Source: Bacillota bacterium (GTDB lineage: Bacteria > Bacillota > UBA5301). Taken from it: a stretch of DNA of 57,887 nt. Position 1 is the stretch's first letter. The number at the start of each line of letters is the position of its first letter. A model generated the notes under the pieces. It was not told where the DNA came from and searched no databases. It worked only from the letters and a program-made list of their open reading frames with translations. The DNA is taken from positions 1-57,887 of the forward strand of contig JAAYHC010000021.1 of the NCBI GenBank assembly GCA_012735535.1. The letters are read 5' to 3'. Positions 52,576 through 57,887 of this stretch are shown here, one piece after another. Position numbers and translations under genes: made by a program.

Positions 52576-52833
52576 GTGGCAAGGAAAGATGGCGGCGGTG
52601 AGCGGAGCACACTGGGTGTCGGTCGTGACCAAGACCGGCGCGAAGCTAAAGAGGTCACTTTGCACCGGGTCGGGGTCGAAGATGGGATCGTTCTACCGAT
52701 GATCATGGGCTGGCACTGGTCCACGATAGACCCCACCGATCTCTCCAGAGCCCGCTATATGGAGGAGATTGCCGCCGAGTTAGGCAGTCCGCCCGAAGGG
52801 GAAGAACAGACCAAACACCACAAGAGATATTAG
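52576..52833 (+). CDS. Uncharacterised small protein (85 aa)
   Basis: I do not recognise this protein. GTG 52576 follows GGAGGTC at a good distance, giving 85 aa; the open frame from TTG 52510 lacks a ribosome site. It is charged at both ends, with a conserved-looking centre VGVEDGIVLPMIMGWHWSTIDPTD. It stands 82 bases after rsfA and is followed by a terminator, so it may be part of the rsfA unit. Confidence 0.6.
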   Translation: MARKDGGGERSTLGVGRDQDRREAKEVTLHRVGVEDGIVLPMIMGWHWSTIDPTDLSRARYMEEIAAELGSPPEGEEQTKHHKRY

Positions 52834-52855
52834 TAGGATAAAAAATCGTTTCCCA

Positions 52856-52879
52856 GCGACCTGAAGTGGTCGCTTTATT
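52856..52879 (+). terminator. Intrinsic terminator before glpX
   Basis: GCGACC (52856-52861) and GGTCGC (52868-52873) form a 6-bp GC-rich stem with a 6-base loop, followed by TTTATTTC. Confidence 0.75.
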
Positions 52880-52951
52880 TCTTGTTGGGAGGAAATTTTA
52901 GCGAGCTTGGATAATCTGACATAGTATCTGTTTGATAAGGGGAGAACTGGT

Positions 52952-53950
52952 TTGGTCGATATCGAACGCGGAGTCATGCTGGACTTTGTCCGAGTGACGG
53001 AGACAGCAGCGCTGCGCGCGGGCCGTTTCATGGGCCGTGGCGATAAAGAAGCCGCTGATGAAGCGGCGGTAGATGGAATGCGGGGGATGTTGGACCTCGT
53101 TAACATCAAAGGTACCGTAGTTATCGGTGAGGGAGAAAAAGATAAGGCTCCCATGCTGTACATAGGCGAACACGTCGGGATGTGGGATGGCGACGGTCCG
53201 GAGGTCGATATCGCAGTCGACCCATTAGAAGGGACGCGCCTGGTGGCTTTGGGCTTGCCGAACGCATTGTCGGTGCTTGTTGCAGCTAGTAAAGGATCGT
53301 TGGCCCCGATTACCGCGTGGTATATGAATAAGATCGCGGTTGGCCCCGAAGCCGCCGGGCAAATTGACATTAATGCTCCGGTCCGCGAGAACCTGAGAGT
53401 TGTCGCCGCAACCTTGCGCAAAAAGGTTCGCGACTTAACGGTGGTCATTCTTAACCGGCCCCGGCATGCTCAGTTGATCCAGGAGGTGCGGGACTGCGGA
53501 GCACGGATTAAATTAATTACCGATGGGGATGTTGCCGGGGGTATTTCTACCGCCCTGCCCGACACCGGAGTTGATATGTTGATGGGAATCGGCGGAGCTC
53601 CGGAGGGGGTTCTGACCGCTGCTGCTTTTAAGTGTTTGGGCGGGGAAATCCAGGCCAAATTATGGTTCCCTGATGACCAATCACGCGAGGAGGCTATCAA
53701 GCAAGGTTTTGATCCGGAGAAGGTTTATTTCACCGAGAATTTGGCCTCCGGTGACCAGATCATCTTTGCCGCCACCGGAATTACCGATGGCGAGCTACTA
53801 AGGGGTGTACGGTACTACGGAGATCGGGCGATTACCCATTCTATCTTGATGCGCGCCAAGACGAGGACGGTGCGCTTCATCGAATCTCACCATGATTTAC
53901 GGTTCAAAACGGTGCGATCCAAAAAACGTAGTGGAGAGTTGAGCGTCTAA
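52952..53950 (+). CDS. glpX: Class II fructose-1,6-bisphosphatase
   Basis: GlpX hydrolyses fructose-1,6-bisphosphate in gluconeogenesis. TTG 52952 is the start by homology (VDIERGVMLDFVRVTETAAL); GGGGAGAAC is upstream. The 332-aa product has GEGEKDKAPMLYIGEHVG near residue 60, the metal-binding VDPLEGTRLVALG near 88, and later GIGGAPEGVLTAAAFKCLGGEIQAKLW (two stretches). The length is normal for the family. Confidence 0.96.
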   Translation: MVDIERGVMLDFVRVTETAALRAGRFMGRGDKEAADEAAVDGMRGMLDLVNIKGTVVIGEGEKDKAPMLYIGEHVGMWDGDGPEVDIAVDPLEGTRLVALGLPNALSVLVAASKGSLAPITAWYMNKIAVGPEAAGQIDINAPVRENLRVVAATLRKKVRDLTVVILNRPRHAQLIQEVRDCGARIKLITDGDVAGGISTALPDTGVDMLMGIGGAPEGVLTAAAFKCLGGEIQAKLWFPDDQSREEAIKQGFDPEKVYFTENLASGDQIIFAATGITDGELLRGVRYYGDRAITHSILMRAKTRTVRFIESHHDLRFKTVRSKKRSGELSV

Positions 53951-53951
53951 G

Positions 53952-54368
53952 ATGGACAGAGATGAACTTCAACAACGGATCATCGAGGTGACGCGAGAGA
54001 TTGAGCTTCTATCTGCTTCCGGCCGGCGGCGTGAGCGGGACGAGTTACAACCCGTGCGAGGTTGGCGCTCGTTGGCTCCGTTCATCCTTTTCTTAGTCGG
54101 GCTCTTGGGCTTCACCTCAGCCTATTTTTCCCTTGGGGAAGGCTTTGTGGCCTATTTATTCATCTTCGGCGTGGCCACCCCGGGGGTTTTGTGGTTAATG
54201 GTGCAAGCCACCAAGATGCCGCGGTGGAGTCGATGGCGGACCGATGAAGAGGCAATTAAGCGGCTTAATGAGCTGATTCTGGAGAGGCGGCGGCTCGTCA
54301 AGGAGCTACGCCAACTTGAGGTAAAGGAGCGGGGTAGAAGAGTTGACAAACCGAGTAATGGCGATTGA
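53952..54368 (+). CDS. Unknown two-TM protein with flanking coiled coils
   Basis: I do not recognise this 138-aa protein. Residues 1-22 and 100-130 are charged helices likely to form coiled coils, and two hydrophobic segments lie at about 43-58 and 66-84. The ATG is two bases after the glpX stop (poor ribosome site: translation may be coupled), and the end overlaps the DUF1786 gene by 26 bases. It may be an anchored partner of one neighbour. Confidence 0.6.
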   Translation: MDRDELQQRIIEVTREIELLSASGRRRERDELQPVRGWRSLAPFILFLVGLLGFTSAYFSLGEGFVAYLFIFGVATPGVLWLMVQATKMPRWSRWRTDEEAIKRLNELILERRRLVKELRQLEVKERGRRVDKPSNGD

Positions 54369-55389
54369 TGTCGGGACAGGGACCCAAGATATTATCATTT
54401 ATGAGCCGGGTATTCCGCTTGAAAACTGTGTGAAAATGGTGCTGCCCTCCCCAACGGTCTTGGTTGCTAATAAGATCAAGCAGATTACCCAAAAAGGCCG
54501 ACCCCTCGGTCTGGAAGGTGTGACCATGGGCGGTGGACCATGTTCAAAAGCGGTCCGCCAGCACTTGGCAGCCGGTTTGCCGGTCTATGCCACCGAAAAA
54601 GCTGCCTTGACCATCGGGGATAACCTGGCAGAGGTAGAAGAGTCCGGGGTGCAGATTGTTGCGGAGCTGCCACCGGATGTCGAACGCGTCTGGATGGGGG
54701 ATGTTGACCTACAAGCTCTACAGGCGGGGTTAGCACCCTTTGGCATCACGTTACCGCAGCAATTTGCCGTTGCAGTGCAGGATCATGGTTTCGCCCCCAA
54801 CGAGAGCAACCGGGATTTTCGTTTTAAACTGTGGCGCGATTTTCTCAGCCGCGGGGGTTGGTTAAAGGACCTCGTATATCGGGAGGTTCCGGCGGTGTAC
54901 ACACGGATGCGGTCGGTGCAAGAAATTGTGCCGGGCGCGGTCTTGATGGATACCGGCGGTGCTGCTGTCTGGGGGGCGCTGTGTGATCCCGTAGTTCGGG
55001 CCAAACAAGCCGAAGGCTTCACCTTATTAAACATCGGCAATGGGCATACCATTGCGTTCTTAGTCCGCGGCGAGCAGATTTGGGGCTTGTTTGAGCACCA
55101 CACCCGGTCATTGACTCCGGAGAAACTGGTTGCGCTGCTCACCAAGTTGCAAAGCGGAAAGCTCACCCATGAAGAAGTATATGACGATGGAGGCCATGGC
55201 GCATCCGTACAGCCGGAGTTTGCGCAGCTACCTCCGGGATGCTTTAACCAGGTGGTTGTTACCGGCCCCAACCGTGGGCTGGCTAAGGGTATGGGCTATT
55301 ATTTTGCCGTGCCCGGCGGCGATATGATGCTTTCCGGTTCTTTCGGTTTGTTGGCCGGCGGTGGCTTTCTCCCGTTGCCGGAGATCTAA
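54343..55389 (+). CDS. DUF1786 family, actin-fold ATPase-like protein
   Basis: This 348-aa protein belongs to DUF1786, found in anaerobes and once linked to pyruvate-formate-lyase activation in annotation. The evidence for an ATPase fold is the N-terminal AIDVGTGTQDII, a phosphate-1-like loop, a TMGGGPCSKA segment near 60 and a second glycine-rich DTGGAAVWGAL segment near residue 205. ATP and substrate are unverified. Start TTG 54343 has AAAGGAG 14-20 bases upstream. Its stop is overlapped by four bases by the minus-strand gene. Confidence 0.75.
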   Translation: MTNRVMAIDVGTGTQDIIIYEPGIPLENCVKMVLPSPTVLVANKIKQITQKGRPLGLEGVTMGGGPCSKAVRQHLAAGLPVYATEKAALTIGDNLAEVEESGVQIVAELPPDVERVWMGDVDLQALQAGLAPFGITLPQQFAVAVQDHGFAPNESNRDFRFKLWRDFLSRGGWLKDLVYREVPAVYTRMRSVQEIVPGAVLMDTGGAAVWGALCDPVVRAKQAEGFTLLNIGNGHTIAFLVRGEQIWGLFEHHTRSLTPEKLVALLTKLQSGKLTHEEVYDDGGHGASVQPEFAQLPPGCFNQVVVTGPNRGLAKGMGYYFAVPGGDMMLSGSFGLLAGGGFLPLPEI

Positions 55390-55775
55390 AAAAGGGCCCC
55401 GTGTTCTGCACAGATTCGATTGACCTTTTCCGCATCGGCATCATCTTTGACCACAACCATTAACTGCCAATGTCCCTGATCAATCGGCTGCGGTTCAGGC
55501 GACCCGGCCATTCCGCTGGCGGCAGGATCTGCAGCGAGGGCCTGGCCAAGGTATTGGTGGTCATCATCGGTATATAGATCGTCGGCATCCAGGCCCAGGG
55601 TCATGGTGGTGAGGGAAGCGAAGCGCCCGGTGAGAGGGTTCATTTGCGTAGTCACCCCCTCACCGGGATATTTATGAACCGAATCGATTTGAGTTTCGTA
55701 GCCCTGTTGCGTTAAGATTTCGGCAACCTGCTGGGCTTGTTGGGACGAAGGAAAATAGGCAAGCACTGCTCTCAT
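55386..55775 (-). CDS. Uncharacterised 129-aa protein
   Basis: I do not recognise this protein. ATG 55775 follows AGGAGAG by a good distance (TTG 55778 is also in frame). The first 35 residues look like a ferredoxin-like alpha/beta unit (RAVLAYFPSSQQAQQVAEILTQQG), and the last 40 (WQLMVVVKDDADAEKVNRICAEHGALF) resemble the other half, so two ferredoxin-like repeats are plausible. The centre is acidic and Gly/Pro-rich. It may bind metals or other proteins; function is open. Confidence 0.65.
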   Translation of the reverse strand: MRAVLAYFPSSQQAQQVAEILTQQGYETQIDSVHKYPGEGVTTQMNPLTGRFASLTTMTLGLDADDLYTDDDHQYLGQALAADPAASGMAGSPEPQPIDQGHWQLMVVVKDDADAEKVNRICAEHGALF

Positions 55776-55885
55776 CAATTGTCTCTCCTTTCTACTTTAT
55801 TCCTGTCCCAGTTGGTTTGCAGGTATTCCCGTAGGAGTTGCGGAATAAAAGCTATGAGTGTTTGTTGTCCAAGGAGGTTTTTGGC

Positions 55886-56728
55886 TTGTCTCGTGTGGCC
55901 ATTGTGACAGACAGTACAGCAGATGTTCCAGCCGAGTTCCTTGAAAAATATGAGATTCACGTAGTTCCGCTCTACGTCCATTTCGGGAATAAGTCCTTTA
56001 AAGATGGTGTTGAGCTTCCACCGCAGACCTTTTTCCCGATGTTAAAGGAGTCGATGGAGACGCCGACAACTTCCCAGCCGGCGGTCGGCGAGTTTGTTCG
56101 GCTGTATGAGAAGTTAATTTCCGAAGGCAAAAAGGTAGTCTCCATTCACATCTCCTCCGTCTTATCAGGTACCTTTCAGAGCGCTAGTTTGGCCAAGCTT
56201 TCCGTTCCGGCAGGGCAAGTTGAGGTCATTGATTCCGCTAACGTTACCCTTAGTTTGGGCTGGCAAGTGATTGCAGCTGCCGAAGCCGCTGCTAAAGGCT
56301 GGGATCTTGATGATATCGTCACCCTGGTCAGAGAGGTCGGCTCTCAGGTTAAACTGTATTTTGCCATTGATACCCTCGAGTATTTGTATAAAGGTGGCCG
56401 GATCGGCAAGGTAGCAGCTTTTTTGGGTACGATGCTCAATTTTAAACCGATTATTACGATTGAAAATGGCGGTCTTGTCCCTTATGCCCGCGTTCGTTCA
56501 CACAAACAGGTGATAAGTAAACTCGTACAACTGGCCGAAGAGGCACTGCAGACTCGCGGTAAGATTCGGATCGGGGTTATTCATACTGCCGCGCCGGAAA
56601 AGGCGGCCGAATTAAGAGAGCGCTTGAAGGACAAACTAGGTTTGCCGGAGTTGCCTCTCGTGACCGAGGCCGGAGCCGTGCTGGGTACCCATGTTGGCCC
56701 GGGTGCGCTAGCGATTGCGTTTTACTAA
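55886..56728 (+). CDS. DegV family fatty-acid-binding protein
   Basis: DegV proteins bind fatty acids; some are FakB subunits that feed exogenous fatty acids to the kinase FakA. The start is TTG 55886 after AAGGAGG (55871-55877). The 280-aa product has AIVTDSTADVPAEF, TSQPAVGEF near residue 70, HISSVLSGTFQSA near 90 and the closing GPGALAIAFY. No fakA is near. Length is standard. Confidence 0.93.
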   Translation: MSRVAIVTDSTADVPAEFLEKYEIHVVPLYVHFGNKSFKDGVELPPQTFFPMLKESMETPTTSQPAVGEFVRLYEKLISEGKKVVSIHISSVLSGTFQSASLAKLSVPAGQVEVIDSANVTLSLGWQVIAAAEAAAKGWDLDDIVTLVREVGSQVKLYFAIDTLEYLYKGGRIGKVAAFLGTMLNFKPIITIENGGLVPYARVRSHKQVISKLVQLAEEALQTRGKIRIGVIHTAAPEKAAELRERLKDKLGLPELPLVTEAGAVLGTHVGPGALAIAFY

Positions 56729-56746
56729 AAGGTGGGATTGCAAGAC

Positions 56747-57205
56747 ATGCCTTTACGCGGATTATTGCGGGCGGCGATTATTGCTGCCCTTTATGTTATC
56801 CTAGTCTGGCTGTTGGCGCCGGTCAGTTTTGGACCGATTCAGTTCCGCCTGGCTGAGGCCCTCACTCTGTTGCCGATGCTCTATGTCGAGGCGGTGCCGG
56901 GTCTGTTTGTCGGCGTGCTCTTGGCTAATCTGCTCGGCGGTTTAGGTCTGTGGGATGTCTTTGGCGGCAGCCTGGTGACCCTGCTGGCGGCCTATATCAC
57001 TTGGCGTTTTCGGCATAAGCCGGTCATCGCCATCCTCTCGCCGATTGTTTGCAATGCCTTTCTCATCAGCCTTTACCTACACTATATCTTCACCCTGCCC
57101 TATTGGGTCATGGTGCTTTCCATCGGTGCCAGTGAAGCTGTGGTGGTTCTTTTGGCGGGAGTGCCCCTCTTCAAGTTCTTAGAGCACCACTATTATCGAC
57201 CCTAA
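56747..57205 (+). CDS. QueT family transporter, predicted queuosine precursor uptake
   Basis: QueT is the substrate-binding membrane component (S component) of an ECF transporter for a queuosine precursor. The 152-aa product has about five membrane segments, and the family pattern LLRAAIIAALYVILVWLLAP then PIQFRLAEALTLLPMLY, plus LLANLLGGLGLWDVFGGSL. I take ATG 56747 with AAGGTGGG about 10 bases upstream; GTG 56732 is in frame. No preQ1 riboswitch is seen in front. It is close behind degV. Confidence 0.85.
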   Translation: MPLRGLLRAAIIAALYVILVWLLAPVSFGPIQFRLAEALTLLPMLYVEAVPGLFVGVLLANLLGGLGLWDVFGGSLVTLLAAYITWRFRHKPVIAILSPIVCNAFLISLYLHYIFTLPYWVMVLSIGASEAVVVLLAGVPLFKFLEHHYYRP

Positions 57206-57217
57206 ATCCTATCTTTC

Positions 57218-57270
57218 ACCTCCGTTGGTATTATCAGGCTCGCCACAGGCAATACTGAACTAACGGAGGT
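57218..57270 (+). promoter_or_regulatory. Inverted repeat hiding the gerA ribosome-binding site
   Basis: ACCTCCGTT (57218-57226) is a perfect 9-bp complement of AACGGAGGT (57262-57270), and GTATT/AATAC (57228-57232 / 57251-57255) extends it inward. AACGGAGGT contains the Shine-Dalgarno GGAGGT of the gene at 57276, so the mRNA could mask its own start. It could also be a terminator for queT, but there is no T run. Confidence 0.6.
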
Positions 57271-57275
57271 CATTC

Positions 57276-57887
57276 ATGTTTCGCATGTTCTGGCGCAAGC
57301 TCAAGTTTTGGCAGCTGTTGCAGCAGGTCGGCCTGGAGAGAGCAAGCCAACCAAGCTCCGGTAACCACGACCTTCTCTCGCCGGACCTGGAGAGTAATCT
57401 GCAGAGAGTCCAAGCGGTCATGGGCTATACGGATGATTTGATTATCCACCGGTTCGAGTTAAAGACCGAAATACCACGCAAGGCCGCTATGCTCACGCTC
57501 TGCGGCAAACTTGGCAGTGAATCGGCCGATACGGATACCATTTTGCGGCCTTTGTTGACCAATATCGAATCCTTGTATGCTGGGAAATACAGTCCCCCCG
57601 ATATTCTTACCGCTTTACAGTCACAAATCACCGGCCTTGAGGTCAAAGTGATCAAGCGCTTCGGCCAAGTCCTTGATGAAATCGTTGCCGGTAATACCGT
57701 GGTGCTAATTGATCACACCCGCGAAGGGCTCAGCGTTACCTCTCTCGGCTGGCCCCATCGGGATATTACCGAGCCGGAGACCGAGAGTGTGGTGCGGGGT
57801 CCGCGCGAGGGTTTTGTCGAGAGCGTTCGCTTAAATGTCGGTCTCTTGCGCAAGCGGTTACGTACTCCGGATCTGCGTGTTGAACAA
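57276..57887 (+). CDS. GerA family germination receptor A subunit, cut by window end
   Basis: Spore germination receptors respond to nutrients. ATG 57276 follows GGAGGT. The 204 codons in the window are open to the end and match the N-terminal cytoplasmic half of GerAA/GerKA/SpoVAF proteins, ending with the hallmark GPREGFVESVRLNVGLLRKR near residue 175 and a following RTPDLRVEQ. The membrane half lies outside the window. Whether it is a GerA-type receptor or SpoVAF cannot be decided. Confidence 0.9.
   Translation, partial: MFRMFWRKLKFWQLLQQVGLERASQPSSGNHDLLSPDLESNLQRVQAVMGYTDDLIIHRFELKTEIPRKAAMLTLCGKLGSESADTDTILRPLLTNIESLYAGKYSPPDILTALQSQITGLEVKVIKRFGQVLDEIVAGNTVVLIDHTREGLSVTSLGWPHRDITEPETESVVRGPREGFVESVRLNVGLLRKRLRTPDLRVEQ

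Overview
The window reads as chromosome from an anaerobic, endospore-forming Firmicute, probably Clostridia-like, with GC content around the mid-50s by eye. The evidence is the conserved Firmicutes order (gin)-decarboxylase-R3H ATPase-tmk-darA-yaaR-holB-ricT-...-rsmI-abrB-...-metG-tatD, several sporulation or germination genes (Gin candidate, RsfA, SPOCS/LysM coat protein, spore-type Lon, GerA-type receptor), a class II (B12-dependent) ribonucleotide reductase and a complete selenocysteine apparatus. I see no phage, insertion sequence, CRISPR array or rRNA. It looks like vertically inherited core genome with a few unusual genes.

Layout. (a) 143-4804: a selenocysteine locus with its own promoter: tRNA-Sec, an intrinsic terminator, selD (itself a selenoprotein with in-frame UGA at codon 17), selA and selB. 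(b) 4881-5087: a small frame interrupted by one UGA, at the syntenic place of the sigma-G inhibitor Gin; the UGA falls exactly where Gin has its fourth zinc-ligand cysteine. This is the most interesting signal here: a candidate selenocysteine-containing zinc-finger regulator. (c) 5078-11688: the Firmicutes replication/sporulation operon (Orn/Lys/Arg decarboxylase, R3H ATPase, tmk, darA, yaaR, holB, ricT). (d) 11678-25184: a divergent MurE-like ligase on the minus strand, rsmI, abrB, a signal-less solute-binding protein, a U32 protein, a class III aminotransferase, metG, tatD, a HAD phosphatase, a fused polyprenol-kinase/DUF92 membrane protein and an orphan FeS-glycosylase-like protein behind a perfect consensus promoter.

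(e) 25237-29327: a GGDEF protein and nrdJ, the latter behind a promoter overlapped by paired NrdR boxes. (f) 29637-40810: one-carbon and lipoate metabolism. A glycine riboswitch with terminator precedes gcvT-gcvH-gcvPA-gcvPB, two small radical SAM proteins (LipS1/LipS2-like) and lplA, then a MetH activation protein, metH and metF. Glycine cleavage needs lipoyl-GcvH and yields methylene-THF, which MetF and MetH carry on to methionine, so the run is a coherent pathway. (g) 40824-46887: mscS, DUF951, the S6:S18-type leader with rpsF-ssb-rpsR, a MazG-like protein, YybS, rplI and spore-type Lon. (h) 46978-57887: spore envelope and miscellaneous genes: a PG-binding/LysM/degenerate GH18 protein, a SPOCS+LysM protein, a LysM protein, an epimerase, bacteriohemerythrin, RsfA, glpX, DUF1786, DegV, QueT and the 5' part of a gerA-type receptor gene that runs off the window.

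Limits: all family calls come from reading motifs and gene order; no search or folding program was run. Start codons are chosen from Shine-Dalgarno spacing and family N-termini. Bases 1-142 hold nothing I can assign.
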